A stretch of DNA of 64,000 nucleotides from Avoscillospira sp045652125 (GCA_045652125.1 JAZRTT010000037.1:1-64000); one strand, 5' to 3'. Shown: positions 31,121-39,939, counted from the first letter of the stretch. Numbers and translations are program-made. The notes: generated by a model from the sequence alone, not told the origin.

Positions 31121-32839
31121 ATGGATCAGTTTTTTGCAATCGTGGAACAACTAAAGACCGCTCTGGAATTTTCGCAGGTATATCTGTTGGCGCTGCGGTA
31201 TGTATTTCCGGTGCTGGCATTATTGATTTTGGTCCGCTGTGCCCGTTCTCTTCTTCTGTTTCAGAAGGAACCGGAGATCTGGGCGTGGTTGACAGCACCC
31301 AACGGTGATCGTCTGCCTGTAACTCATTGGGAGACGCTTCTGGGTCGGGCAAAAAGCTGCGACGTGGTACTGGATTATCCCACCATATCCCGCAGCCACG
31401 GTGTTCTGACCCGATATGATGACGGTAGTTGGACCATTTCGGATGTAGGCTCTATGGGCGGCATTCAGGTCAACGGGGTGGACACGAAAATGGAAGTGGT
31501 GTCTTATGGGGATACCATTTCGTTGGGCGGTGTACCCTTTGAACTGGTTCCCATTACAAAAAAGCAGGAAGTTATTCAGGCCTCTGTCCGCACCCGGGCA
31601 GGCACCGAGATTCGTCCGGCTGCCACTTTGCTTTTTCTGAGTCTGTTTCAAATTTTGGCGGCGCTGCAGTTGATGTTTCAGTCGGAACAGCCCATACAGC
31701 CTGCCTGCGCATTTGGCATTTTAATGGCAATGGAATGGTTTTTGTTTCTTTTTACCAGGGCACTTCGCCGATCGGGTTTTGAAGTGGAGACCATTGCCTT
31801 CCTCCTGACAACGCTGGGGCTGGCAATCATTGCCTCCGACAGCCCTGCGGAATTGAATAAACAGTTGATCTGCATCGGGGCAGGGCTTTTGGTTTTCCTG
31901 ATTCTTTGCTGGGCACTTCGGGATCTGGAGCGGGCCAAGCAGCTGCGCTATGTGGCGGCGGCAGGTTCCCTTTTGCTGCTGGCGGTGAATCTGGTGTTCG
32001 GTGTGGAACTGGGCGGTGCGAAGAACTGGATCTATATCGGTGGGATTTCTTTCCAGCCGTCGGAATTGGCGAAAGTTTGCTTCATTTTTGTAGGTGCATC
32101 CACTCTGCAGCGAATCATGACGAAACGGAATATGTTCCTGTTTATTGCCTATTCTGCTGTGATCTGTGGCTGCTTGGCTTTGATGAATGACTTTGGTACG
32201 GCACTGATCTTCTTTACTGGCTTTTTGGTCATTGCCTATATGCGTTCCGGCAGTGTGGCAACCATCGCATTGATCGTTACCGGTGTGGCAATGGCAGGGG
32301 TTATGGCAGTGCGGTTCCGCCCCCATATGCTCAGCAGGTTCTCTGCATGGGGTCATGTATGGGAAAATGCTTTGACATCCGGATACCAGCAGACCAGAGC
32401 CATGATGTGCATTGCCTCCGGCGGCTTGTTCGGACTGGGTGCGGGAAATGGCTGGCTCAAGTATGTGGCAGCTTCGGATACAGACCTTGTGTTTGCGTTT
32501 GTGGCAGAAGAATGGGGTTTGATCATGGCAATGCTCATGGTGCTTGCCGTTGCTGTTTTCGGTGTGTTTGTAGTTCGCTCGGCCTCTGTGGGCCGCAGCA
32601 GCTTTTATACCATCGGCGCTTGTGCTGCCGGCGCTATTTTTATGGTGCAGACGGTGTTGAACGTGTTCGGCACGGTGGACCTGCTGCCCCTTACAGGTGT
32701 GACATTTCCCTTTGTATCCAACGGCGGCAGCAGCATGATCGCCTGCTGGGGTCTTCTTGCGTTCCTGAAAGCTGCCGATACCCGGCAGAATGCCAGTATG
32801 GCAGTGAAGCTGCCCTCCAAAAAGGATGTGAAATCATGA
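31121..32839 (+). CDS. FHA domain - RodA/FtsW fusion (SEDS glycosyltransferase)
   Basis: 572 residues. Order: an N-terminal transmembrane helix (about 22-45), a cytoplasmic FHA domain (about 65-145; 'LLGRAKSCDVVLDYPTISRS' with the phosphothreonine-binding Arg and Ser), then a ten-helix SEDS domain. The SEDS part has 'GGAKNWIYIGGISFQPSELA', 'MNDFGTALIFF', 'GLFGLGAGNGW', 'FVAEEWGLIMAML' and 'TGVTFPFVSNGGSSM'. SEDS proteins polymerise peptidoglycan glycan strands with a class B PBP partner, here the next gene. The FHA suggests control by Ser/Thr kinase phosphorylation, as with the separate FHA genes beside rodA-pbpA in actinobacteria; that link is inference. Confidence 0.92.
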   Translation: MDQFFAIVEQLKTALEFSQVYLLALRYVFPVLALLILVRCARSLLLFQKEPEIWAWLTAPNGDRLPVTHWETLLGRAKSCDVVLDYPTISRSHGVLTRYDDGSWTISDVGSMGGIQVNGVDTKMEVVSYGDTISLGGVPFELVPITKKQEVIQASVRTRAGTEIRPAATLLFLSLFQILAALQLMFQSEQPIQPACAFGILMAMEWFLFLFTRALRRSGFEVETIAFLLTTLGLAIIASDSPAELNKQLICIGAGLLVFLILCWALRDLERAKQLRYVAAAGSLLLLAVNLVFGVELGGAKNWIYIGGISFQPSELAKVCFIFVGASTLQRIMTKRNMFLFIAYSAVICGCLALMNDFGTALIFFTGFLVIAYMRSGSVATIALIVTGVAMAGVMAVRFRPHMLSRFSAWGHVWENALTSGYQQTRAMMCIASGGLFGLGAGNGWLKYVAASDTDLVFAFVAEEWGLIMAMLMVLAVAVFGVFVVRSASVGRSSFYTIGACAAGAIFMVQTVLNVFGTVDLLPLTGVTFPFVSNGGSSMIACWGLLAFLKAADTRQNASMAVKLPSKKDVKS

Positions 32840-34209
32840 AACGAATCTCCCACCGGATGATTTTTCTTCGGGTTCTCATGGCAATATTGGTGTTAGGGCT
32901 GACATTTTTTGCAGTCCGATACGTTATCCACGCAGGGCAATGGGTAACTTTTTCCGGCAGCCCCCATGTCTATTCCGGCAGCAACCTGTCCACAGGTCTG
33001 ATCGTTGACCGAAGCGGTGTTCTTTTGCTGGATAGTACGAATGGCAGAGTTTACAGCGAGGATGCGGCACTGCGGCAGGCCACCATGCACCTGTTGGGGG
33101 ATCGGTATGGCTATATTTTTGCTCCGGTTCTCAATGAATATGCAGACGAAATGATAGGCTATGATGCCGTCAATGGCTTGTACACAGCGGCAGAAAACGG
33201 CAATACGGCACACCTGACCATCTCGGCATCTGTCCAGAAAACCGCACAGGCGGCATTAGCGGGACGAAAAGGTACCATCGGTGTGTATAACTACAAGACA
33301 GGGGAGATCCTGTGTGCCGTTACTGCGCCTACCTATGATCCCGACAATATGCCCGATATCGATCATGATACGACGGGAGCATATGACGGTGTGTATCTCA
33401 ATCGCTTTTTTCAAAACACGTATGTTCCCGGATCTATTTTCAAGGTATTGACGGCACAGGCAGCTCTGGAGACCATTGACGGCGTGGAGGATCAGACCTT
33501 CCATTGTGATGGCAGTTGTGACATTGGTGCAGATACCATCGTTTGTAATGGCGTCCATGGAGATGTGAGCCTGCAATTGGCTTTGGAAGTTTCCTGCAAT
33601 GTGGCGTTTGCCCAACTGGCACTGCAGGTGGGACGGGACACGCTGCAGGAGTATGCCCAGCGGTTCGGCATTACGGAATCTTTGACATTTGACGGATTGA
33701 CCACAGCAAAAGGAAATTTTGATTTGGAAGGTGCGGCGGACAGTCAGGTGGCTTGGGCGGGGATCGGTCAATACACGAATTTGATCAACGCCTGCCAGTA
33801 TATGACCTTCATGGGCATGATTGCCGGCGGCGGTCAGGCAGCACAGCCCTATTTGATGGAAAAAGTGGATGGCGGCCTTTTGACAGGATACAGAGCCGGA
33901 GAAAAAATGCTGGATCGGTCCATGGATGCAAAGGCAGCAGATAAATTGGCAGAAATGATGCACAGTGCGGTAGAAAATCGCTATGGAGCGTGGCAATTCC
34001 CGGATTTGTACGTCTGTGCAAAATCGGGTACTGCAGAGGTAAGAGAGGGGAGTACGCCCCATGCCACGTTTGCGGGCTTTATTCGGGATGCGGAATATCC
34101 CTTGGCCTTTGTGGTCATTGTGGAACATGGCGGCTCCGGCAGTGCTGCCTGCGCACCCATTGCGGGGCAGGTATTGAATGCCTGCGTAGCGGCGTTGAAT
34201 GCAGAATAA
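32836..34209 (+). CDS. penicillin-binding protein, transpeptidase (PbpA-like class B)
   Basis: 457 residues with one N-terminal membrane anchor ('MIFLRVLMAILVLGLTFFAV') and an extracytoplasmic transpeptidase domain. Catalytic motifs: S199-I-F-K (SxxK), S253-C-N (SxN) and K396-S-G-T. The short N-terminal module and 'IVDRSGVLLLD' start resemble the PbpA type paired with RodA in actinobacteria and clostridia. It crosslinks the strands made by the upstream SEDS protein; the ATGA overlap with that gene couples their translation. Its N-terminal module lacks the PASTA domains found in some cell-division PBPs. Confidence 0.92.
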   Translation: MKRISHRMIFLRVLMAILVLGLTFFAVRYVIHAGQWVTFSGSPHVYSGSNLSTGLIVDRSGVLLLDSTNGRVYSEDAALRQATMHLLGDRYGYIFAPVLNEYADEMIGYDAVNGLYTAAENGNTAHLTISASVQKTAQAALAGRKGTIGVYNYKTGEILCAVTAPTYDPDNMPDIDHDTTGAYDGVYLNRFFQNTYVPGSIFKVLTAQAALETIDGVEDQTFHCDGSCDIGADTIVCNGVHGDVSLQLALEVSCNVAFAQLALQVGRDTLQEYAQRFGITESLTFDGLTTAKGNFDLEGAADSQVAWAGIGQYTNLINACQYMTFMGMIAGGGQAAQPYLMEKVDGGLLTGYRAGEKMLDRSMDAKAADKLAEMMHSAVENRYGAWQFPDLYVCAKSGTAEVREGSTPHATFAGFIRDAEYPLAFVVIVEHGGSGSAACAPIAGQVLNACVAALNAE

Positions 34210-34262
34210 GTGTGTTTAAAATATAAAAACATACAGAAAAAATTGATAAACGGAATTGCCTG

Positions 34263-34291
34263 TTGACGAAACAGGAGAATTGTGGTATTAT
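34263..34291 (+). promoter_or_regulatory. promoter of tRNA-Thr
   Basis: TTGACG (34263-34268), 17 bases, TATTAT (34286-34291), 16 bases before the mature tRNA. Confidence 0.8.
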
Positions 34292-34307
34292 GGGCAAAGA
34301 AGTGTAT

Positions 34308-34383
34308 GCTGGTATAGCTCAGTCGGTAGAGCAGCTGATTCGTAATCAGCAGGTCGTGTGTTCGAGTCACATTACCAGCTCCA
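34308..34383 (+). tRNA. tRNA-Thr (CGT)
   Basis: 76 bases with encoded CCA; the acceptor pairs GCTGGTA with TACCAGC, and the anticodon loop TTCGTAA gives CGT (reads ACG). No T-run terminator follows directly, so the transcript may continue into the small-peptide gene. Confidence 0.94.
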
Positions 34384-34527
34384 CTACATATTTATCAATG
34401 TGCTGTGCAGCCGGCTGACAAATGAGATTATAGTAAAAGATTATTTTATTATAGTTGATGCTGTCGTATTTTGATTTTGTATGTGCTTTTTTTGCATAGA
34501 TATGACAAAGGAAAGGAGGATATCCAA

Positions 34528-34656
34528 ATGAAGAAGTTTTTCGAAGAGCCCAGTGTTGAGGTCGTTGCTTTTGCAGTAGAGGACGTGATCACCACTTCTG
34601 TCACCACTTCTGGCCCCACGAACACAGGACCCAACGATGGTCCTATCGTCCCATGA
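34528..34656 (+). CDS. 42-residue peptide with EDVITTS core, unknown
   Basis: ATG at 34528 follows GAAAGGAGG. Sequence features: charged N-terminus (M-K-K-F-F-E-E-P), 'VEVVAFAVEDVITTS', then a Thr/Ser/Gly/Pro/Asn-rich tail ending P-I-V-P. From memory, small peptides with an E-P-x-V-E-V...E-D-V-I-T-T-S layout are frequent in gut Clostridia, usually annotated hypothetical; I cannot verify that here. The leader-like acidic N-terminus and Thr/Ser/Gly tail resemble a ribosomally made modified-peptide precursor, but no modification enzyme lies nearby. An inverted repeat follows the stop. Confidence 0.6.
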   Translation: MKKFFEEPSVEVVAFAVEDVITTSVTTSGPTNTGPNDGPIVP

Positions 34657-34695
34657 CATTCTTAATGGTTTGATTCCATAAAAGAACGGGGCCCC

Positions 34696-34783
34696 AAAGG
34701 GACAGGATGACGATCCTGTCCCTTTCCTGTTGCAAAATCAAACGCAGCGGAGAGAACTTTGACTCTCCGCTGCGTTTGATTTT
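34696..34783. terminator. two hairpins, second a strong terminator
   Basis: AAAGGGACAGGAT pairs with ATCCTGTCCCTTT (34696-34725), closing the small-peptide transcript. Then AAATCAAACGCAGCGGAGAG pairs with CTCTCCGCTGCGTTTGATTT over the stop of the minus-strand ABC ATPase; it can end both convergent units. Confidence 0.8.
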
Positions 34784-35567
34784 AATCTTCGTTGTATCTG
34801 GCCAGGAAATGGCGGGTACGTTCTTCTTTTGGGTGTTCAATGACTTCCTTGGCAGGACCATGCTCCACAATAACGCCGCCGTCCATAAAAATGATCTCAT
34901 CCGCTACATCCCGGGCAAAGGCCATTTCATGGGTGACGATGATCATGGTCATCTTTCTGTCCGCCAGGGAGCGAATGACCTTCAGCACCTCGCCGGTCAG
35001 TTCCGGGTCAAGGGCGGAGGTGGGTTCGTCAAAGCAGAGGATATCCGGCTCCAGGGCCAAGGCTCTGGCAATGGCCACACGCTGCTGCTGCCCGCCGGAA
35101 AGCTGATGGGGATAGTTGTCCATGCGGTCGGCCAGACCCACCTGTGTCAGCAGTTCAATGGCCTTGCGGTGTATTTCCTCTTCAATGGCTTTTTTGTTTG
35201 TTTTATAGTCGGGCCGTTCTTTTGCAAGCAGTAGACTGGCAAGGGTAACGTTCTGAAGTGCCGTGTACTGAGGGAAAAGGTTAAAATTTTGAAAAACGAG
35301 ACCGAATTTCAGCCGATTTTTACGAATTTCCTTCTCGGATAGCTTCTTGCCCGCAGAGGCGCTCAAAATTTCCTTGCCGTCCACCCAGATGGTGCCCTGA
35401 TCCGGGGTCTCCAGAAAGTTCAGACACCGCAGGAGGGTGGTTTTACCGGAACCGGAGGAGCCAATAATAGCAAGGGATTGACCCTTGTTCAGCGAAAACG
35501 AAATATCCTTCAAAACTTCCACATCACCGAAGGATTTTTGAATGTGAGATACTTTGAGCATTTCCAT
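34782..35567 (-). CDS. polar amino-acid ABC transporter, ATP-binding protein (system 1)
   Basis: 261 residues, GlnQ/ArtP type. Walker A 'GSSGSGKTT', Q-loop 'FQNFNLFPQYT', signature 'LSGGQQQR', Walker B 'ILCFDEPTSALDPE', H-loop 'VTHEMAFA'. It powers import through the permease encoded just upstream. The ATG at 35567 follows AAGGAGGG; the open frame before it overlaps the permease gene. Last gene of a binding protein, permease, ATPase operon. Confidence 0.94.
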   Translation of the reverse strand: MEMLKVSHIQKSFGDVEVLKDISFSLNKGQSLAIIGSSGSGKTTLLRCLNFLETPDQGTIWVDGKEILSASAGKKLSEKEIRKNRLKFGLVFQNFNLFPQYTALQNVTLASLLLAKERPDYKTNKKAIEEEIHRKAIELLTQVGLADRMDNYPHQLSGGQQQRVAIARALALEPDILCFDEPTSALDPELTGEVLKVIRSLADRKMTMIIVTHEMAFARDVADEIIFMDGGVIVEHGPAKEVIEHPKEERTRHFLARYNED

Positions 35568-35581
35568 GATATCGTCCCTCC

Positions 35582-36307
35582 TTACATTCTGAAATAATCC
35601 AGTTTCTTTTCCGCCAAATTGAGCAGGATGGTCAGGATGCCGCAGGCGACCAGGAAGAAGATCGCAGTAGAGAACAGCGGCCAAATCAGAGCTTTGGAGG
35701 AGATGTACTCCTGTGCCATCATGATGATCTCTTTGTTGGCGATGATACGGGCAAGGGAAGTATCTTTGACAAGAGTGATAAATTCGTTGCCCATGGGGGG
35801 AACGATGCGCTTGACCATTTGCAGCAGGGTGACCTTAAAGAAGATCTGGGTCTTGGTCATGCCAAGAACTTCACCGGCTTCCCGCTGACCGATGGGCATG
35901 CTCTGGATACCGCCGCGGAAGATCACGGAGAAATAGCAGGCATAGTTGATTACAAAGGCGACCAGGGCCGCTTCCAGTCGTCCCAATGCCTCCGCGCCCC
36001 AGATCAAACCGGGGCCGTAATAGACGATAATGACCTGCAGCATCAAAGGTGTGCCGCGAATGATCCAGACAAAGACAGCAGTAATATCTCTCAGGGGCTG
36101 GAATTTGCCGATGCAGCAGAGGACTTTCTTCCAGAAAGACCGTTTATATTTTTTTGTAAGGAGGAAAGAGAAAGGCTTCCACTTGCTCATGGTGCCGAAG
36201 GAAATGATCAGACCGAGAGGCAGACCCAGAGCAAGCGTCACAAAAAAGATCTCCAGATTGATAACGGAACTTTCCAGCAGCCGTTTTATAATGACCATTG
36301 CATTCAT
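35582..36307 (-). CDS. polar amino-acid ABC transporter, permease (system 1)
   Basis: 241 residues, HisM/GlnP-type permease with about five or six membrane helices and the EAA loop 'REAGEVLGMTKTQIFFKV' that contacts the ATPase. 'WIIRGTPLMLQVIIVYYG' is the typical RGTPLLVQ motif. ATG at 36307 follows AGGAGA. Confidence 0.93.
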   Translation of the reverse strand: MNAMVIIKRLLESSVINLEIFFVTLALGLPLGLIISFGTMSKWKPFSFLLTKKYKRSFWKKVLCCIGKFQPLRDITAVFVWIIRGTPLMLQVIIVYYGPGLIWGAEALGRLEAALVAFVINYACYFSVIFRGGIQSMPIGQREAGEVLGMTKTQIFFKVTLLQMVKRIVPPMGNEFITLVKDTSLARIIANKEIIMMAQEYISSKALIWPLFSTAIFFLVACGILTILLNLAEKKLDYFRM

Positions 36308-36335
36308 GTATATATCTCCTAAACAGGCAAATAGG

Positions 36336-36359
36336 GGCAGGCAGCAAATGCTGCCTGCC
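36336..36359 (-). repeat. intercistronic hairpin between binding protein and permease (system 1)
   Basis: GGCAGGCAGC pairs with GCTGCCTGCC around AAAT. No strong T run follows on the minus strand. It probably stabilises the upstream mRNA or partly terminates, which would favour binding protein over permease. Confidence 0.6.
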
Positions 36360-36383
36360 TCTATCCAGAGGTTGAATTCTTTA

Positions 36384-37259
36384 TTAGCCGGCAATGGCGG
36401 GAGCCAGAGACAGGCCGTACTTTTCAGCCAGTGCGGGCAGGGTGCCGTCGGCAACCAGCTCAGCGATGGTGGCGTTGACAGCGGCGGTCACATCGCTGCC
36501 CTGACGGAAGGCAATGCCGTATTCCTCGGTTGCCAGCTCCACGCCTTCCACGATCATCAGATCAGCAAAGTCGGTGCCTTCGCCAACCATGGATTTCGCC
36601 AAAGTCCAGTCCAGAACAGCAGCATCGGCGGTGCCGGCCTTGACTTCCATAAGGCAGTCAGTCTGCTTTGCAACACCGACATAGTTGGCCTGAGCCAGAT
36701 CGGCATTGGCATCCTCACCGGTGATCTGAGCTTCGCCGGCAGAACCCATCTCAGCGACCACAGTCTTGCCGATCAGATCGGCGGTAGCAGCCAAACCGCT
36801 GTCAGCCTTGACTACGATGACCTGAGCGTTCTTGACATAGGGAGCGGAAATGCTCATGTTGGCAGCACGCTCTTCGGTGATGGTCATGCCGTTCCAAATG
36901 CAGTCAATGCTCTTGGCGGCCAGTTCCACTTCCTTGGTGTCCCAGTTGATCTCCACGAACTCAGCGGCCAGACCCATCTTCTCGCAGACAGCCTGAGCGA
37001 ATTCGGTGTCAAAACCGGTCAATTCGCCGGCTTCGTCGTAGTAGTTCATGGGCTCGTAGATGGTGATGCCGACCAGCATCTTGCCATTTTCGGTCATGTA
37101 GGCCAGATCGGATTCGGCTTCTTCTTCCACAGGAGCTTCTTCTTCCACGGGAGCCTCGGTCACAGGGGCTTCCTCTTCAACGGGTGCTTCCTTTGTGGCA
37201 CAGGCGGCCAGGGAAGCGATCATCAGAACTGCCAGAAGCAGAGCCAACAGCTTTTTCAT
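36384..37259 (-). CDS. amino-acid ABC transporter, substrate-binding lipoprotein (system 1)
   Basis: 291 residues. Signal peptide with lipobox 'LIASLAACA' (lipidated Cys about 20), then an acidic linker of repeated A-P-V-E-E-E units (about 23-50), then a type-II periplasmic-binding fold ('LVGITIYEPMNYYDEAGELT', 'GFDTEFAQAVCEKMGL'). Ligand residues point to a polar amino acid, but which one is unclear. ATG at 37259 (M-K-K-L-L-A) follows GGAGG. First gene of the operon, with its own promoter. Confidence 0.93.
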   Translation of the reverse strand: MKKLLALLLAVLMIASLAACATKEAPVEEEAPVTEAPVEEEAPVEEEAESDLAYMTENGKMLVGITIYEPMNYYDEAGELTGFDTEFAQAVCEKMGLAAEFVEINWDTKEVELAAKSIDCIWNGMTITEERAANMSISAPYVKNAQVIVVKADSGLAATADLIGKTVVAEMGSAGEAQITGEDANADLAQANYVGVAKQTDCLMEVKAGTADAAVLDWTLAKSMVGEGTDFADLMIVEGVELATEEYGIAFRQGSDVTAAVNATIAELVADGTLPALAEKYGLSLAPAIAG

Positions 37260-37310
37260 TTTTCTTTCCTCCAAAAAACAATTATGGTTTATGTGCCTTA
37301 GCACGATGAT

Positions 37311-37339
37311 ATTTTAGCATGGTAAAGAACTAATGTAAA
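37311..37339 (-). promoter_or_regulatory. promoter of ABC transporter operon 1
   Basis: Minus strand: TTTACA (37339-37334), 17 bases, TAAAAT (37316-37311), 52 bases before the lipoprotein ATG. Confidence 0.7.
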
Positions 37340-37354
37340 GAAGCAATAAGAACC

Positions 37355-37386
37355 AAAAAAGACCGGGTATTAACCCGGCCTTTTTG
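37355..37386 (-). terminator. terminator of ABC transporter operon 2
   Basis: CCGGGT (37363-37368) pairs with ACCCGG (37373-37378), with A run before and T run after, so it works in both directions; it follows the minus-strand ATPase gene. Confidence 0.75.
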
Positions 37387-37399
37387 TATATTGTGCCAA

Positions 37400-38143
37400 T
37401 TAAAGAACCTTTGCCAGAAAATCCTGTAGTCTGGGGTTACGGGGAGATTCAAAAATCTTAGAGGGTGTACCCTGTTCCACCAGCTTGCCCTGATCCATAA
37501 ATACCACCCGGTTGCCCACTTCCCGGGCAAAGCCCATTTCGTGGGTCACTACCACCATGGTCATGCCTTCTCGGGCAAGTTCTTTCATGACATCCAAAAC
37601 TTCGCCCACCATTTCAGGGTCCAGGGCGGAAGTAGGCTCATCAAAGAGCATGACCTCCGGTTCCATTGCCAATGCCCGGACGATAGCCACACGCTGCTTC
37701 TGACCGCCTGAGAGCTGGCTGGGATAGGCATTGGCACGGTCTGCAAGCCCAACCCGCTGAAGCAGAGACATGGCCTTTTCCTCTGCTTCAGCCTTGGATT
37801 TTTTCAGCAGTTGGATGGGGCCTAATGTCAGGTTCTGAAGAATGGTTTTGTGGGGGAACAGATTAAAATGCTGGAACACCATGCCCATTTTCTGGCGATG
37901 GATGTTGATGTTCACGTCCTTATCGGTGATGTCCACACCGTTGAACAGAATCTGACCGTCTGTGGGAACTTCCAGCAGATTGAGGCAGCGCAGGAAGGTG
38001 GACTTGCCGGAACCGGACGGGCCGATGATCACGACCACTTCGCCTTTTTCAATGTCGAGAGATACGCCGTCAAGGGCTTTGATCTCGTCGCCTTTGAAGT
38101 ACTTGCAGACTTCCATTGCTTGAATGATACGGTTATCGCTCAC
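37400..38143 (-). CDS. polar amino-acid ABC transporter, ATP-binding protein (system 2)
   Basis: 247 residues from a GTG at 38143, ten bases after GGAGG. Walker A 'GPSGSGKST', 'FQHFNLFPHKT', signature 'LSGGQKQR', Walker B 'VMLFDEPTSALDPE', 'VTHEMGFA'. Its first codons overlap the end of the permease gene by 11 bases, so translation is coupled. Clearly paralogous to the ATPase of system 1. Confidence 0.94.
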   Translation of the reverse strand: MSDNRIIQAMEVCKYFKGDEIKALDGVSLDIEKGEVVVIIGPSGSGKSTFLRCLNLLEVPTDGQILFNGVDITDKDVNINIHRQKMGMVFQHFNLFPHKTILQNLTLGPIQLLKKSKAEAEEKAMSLLQRVGLADRANAYPSQLSGGQKQRVAIVRALAMEPEVMLFDEPTSALDPEMVGEVLDVMKELAREGMTMVVVTHEMGFAREVGNRVVFMDQGKLVEQGTPSKIFESPRNPRLQDFLAKVL

Positions 38144-38918
38144 TGGTACGCAACCTCCTTTCCAGACGCTCCACCAGATTGGTGAAAAGGATGACCATGA
38201 TCAGATAGATGATGGCCGCCAGCAGCAGGGGGAACAGGTATTCATAGGTGGCACCGCCGACGGTACTGGCCGCGTAAGTCAGATCGCTGAGACCGATATA
38301 GCCGACCACGGCAGTTTCTTTCAGCAGGACGATAAATTCGCTGCACAGGGGAGGCAGGACGTTTTTAAAGGCCTGGGGCAGAATGATGTGCCACATGGTA
38401 GGTATGTAGCCAAAGCCCAGAGAACGGCCGGCTTCCATCTGACCGATGTCGATGGACATGATGCCGCTGCGGAAGATCTCCGCCACGTAGGCACCGGAGT
38501 TGATGCCGAAGCACAAGCAGCCGACCAGAATTTTGTTTCGGCTGGCGGCGAATACGACGAAGTTCAAAAGAAGAATCTGCACCACAACGGGCGTGCCGCG
38601 GATGACGGTCAGATAGACTTTGGAAATGCCGTTGGCGATACGCAGGATAAACTTGGGCAGCCCGCTCATTTCCATATGGTTTTTATCCCACGTCACACGG
38701 ATCAGAGAGACGATAACGCCCAGCACGATACCGATCAGCAGGGCAAAAAAGGTCAGCAGCAGCGTATTGCCCAGACCTTTGACGAAAAGCATATATCGGT
38801 CTTCGTAGAGAAAGCACTTAAAAATGTTGAAGAAAATGTCTTCCAGCCACTCAGGCAGATTTTGCACCCACAGGGGAGCAGAGTCCTGCCACAGCATCAT
38901 GGGGGTGACTTTGTTCAT
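38133..38918 (-). CDS. polar amino-acid ABC transporter, permease (system 2)
   Basis: 261 residues. A longer amphipathic N-terminus (about 45 residues) precedes the helices. RGTP motif 'VIRGTPVVVQILLLNF' and EAA loop 'MEAGRSLGFGYIPTMWHI'. The start follows AAGGAGC. Cotranscribed with the binding protein upstream and the ATPase downstream. Confidence 0.93.
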   Translation of the reverse strand: MNKVTPMMLWQDSAPLWVQNLPEWLEDIFFNIFKCFLYEDRYMLFVKGLGNTLLLTFFALLIGIVLGVIVSLIRVTWDKNHMEMSGLPKFILRIANGISKVYLTVIRGTPVVVQILLLNFVVFAASRNKILVGCLCFGINSGAYVAEIFRSGIMSIDIGQMEAGRSLGFGYIPTMWHIILPQAFKNVLPPLCSEFIVLLKETAVVGYIGLSDLTYAASTVGGATYEYLFPLLLAAIIYLIMVILFTNLVERLERRLRTSER

Positions 38919-38938
38919 GGGTTCAGCTCCTTAAAAGA

Positions 38939-38966
38939 ATGAGGGCTCAGGATACTGAACCCTCAT
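38939..38966 (-). repeat. intercistronic hairpin between binding protein and permease (system 2)
   Basis: ATGAGGG pairs with CCCTCAT and, inside, CAG with CTG. Same position as the hairpin of system 1, again without a T run. Confidence 0.6.
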
Positions 38967-38982
38967 GGAAAGTATATTTCTT

Positions 38983-39786
38983 TTACTCGGCGGGGATGTA
39001 CTTGTCGATGATAGCCTGAACGGTGCCGTCGGCGATCAGTTCTTCCAGAGCGACGTTGACTGCTTCATACAGTTCGGTGTTGTCCTTGCTCATGGCAGCG
39101 GCGTACTCTTCCAGAACGTACTCGGTCTCCAGGATCTTCAGACCCCCGGCTTCTGCAACGAAAGCCTTGGCGGGCTCATTGTCGATAACCACGCAGTCCA
39201 CCTTACCGGTGAGCAGAGCCTGCACAGCGTCAGCACCCTTGCTATAACGGTCGATGGTAGCCAGACCCAGGTCTTCCATGTACCAAGTGGTGTACAGATC
39301 ACCGGTAGTGTTTCTCTGAACACCGATGACGGTGCCTTCCAGCACATTGCCGTCAGCGTCAACCAGAGCCAGATCGGCATTGGTGCCGGCGATAGTTTCA
39401 TTATCTTCGGCAACGATGACCACCTGCACGCCGGTGGCGTAGGAAGCGGTGAAGTCAACAGTCTCCTGACGCTCGGGGGTAACGGTCATGCCTGCCAGAC
39501 CCATGTCGGCCTTGCCGGACTTGACGGCTTCGATGATGGAGTCGAATTCCATGTCTTCGATGATCAGTTCCAGACCCAGTTCTTCGGCAATGGCGCCGGC
39601 GATCTCGGCATCGATGCCGACGATCTGTTCGCCTTCGTAGTACTCATAGGGAGGGAACTGCGCGTTGGTGGCCATGGTCAGCACACCTTCGGTGGCAGTA
39701 TTGAGTTTGCCGCCGGAAGCAGCGCCGCAGGCAGTCAGACCGAGAACCAGTACCAGAGCCAGTGCCAGAGCAATCATTTTTTTCAT
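38983..39786 (-). CDS. amino-acid ABC transporter, substrate-binding lipoprotein (system 2)
   Basis: 267 residues. Lipobox 'LVLGLTACG' (Cys about 20), then a type-II binding-protein fold: 'LTMATNAQFPPYEYYEGEQI', 'VGIDAEIAGAIAEELGLEL', 'KADMGLAGMTVTPERQETVDF'. No acidic repeat linker, unlike system 1. The start follows GAGGAAA. A poor promoter candidate (TTGACT 39860-39855, TACCTT 39837-39832) lies upstream. Confidence 0.93.
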   Translation of the reverse strand: MKKMIALALALVLVLGLTACGAASGGKLNTATEGVLTMATNAQFPPYEYYEGEQIVGIDAEIAGAIAEELGLELIIEDMEFDSIIEAVKSGKADMGLAGMTVTPERQETVDFTASYATGVQVVIVAEDNETIAGTNADLALVDADGNVLEGTVIGVQRNTTGDLYTTWYMEDLGLATIDRYSKGADAVQALLTGKVDCVVIDNEPAKAFVAEAGGLKILETEYVLEEYAAAMSKDNTELYEAVNVALEELIADGTVQAIIDKYIPAE

Positions 39787-39939
39787 TTGGATTTTCCTCT
39801 TTTCTTTTCATTTGTTGATTAGGACGGGTATAAGGTATCATTTTGCACCGGAGAAGTCAAGTAGACTATGTATGAATTGGTGCATATTTTGACTGTTTAT
39901 GAATATTTTACAGAAAATTCGGGGGATTTTTCTGTTTTT

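Noticed and set aside
34782..39786. The two ABC transporters as one duplicated unit
   Set aside because: The parts are paralogous, but lengths, start codons, linkers and gene overlaps differ, so this is not a recent tandem duplication.
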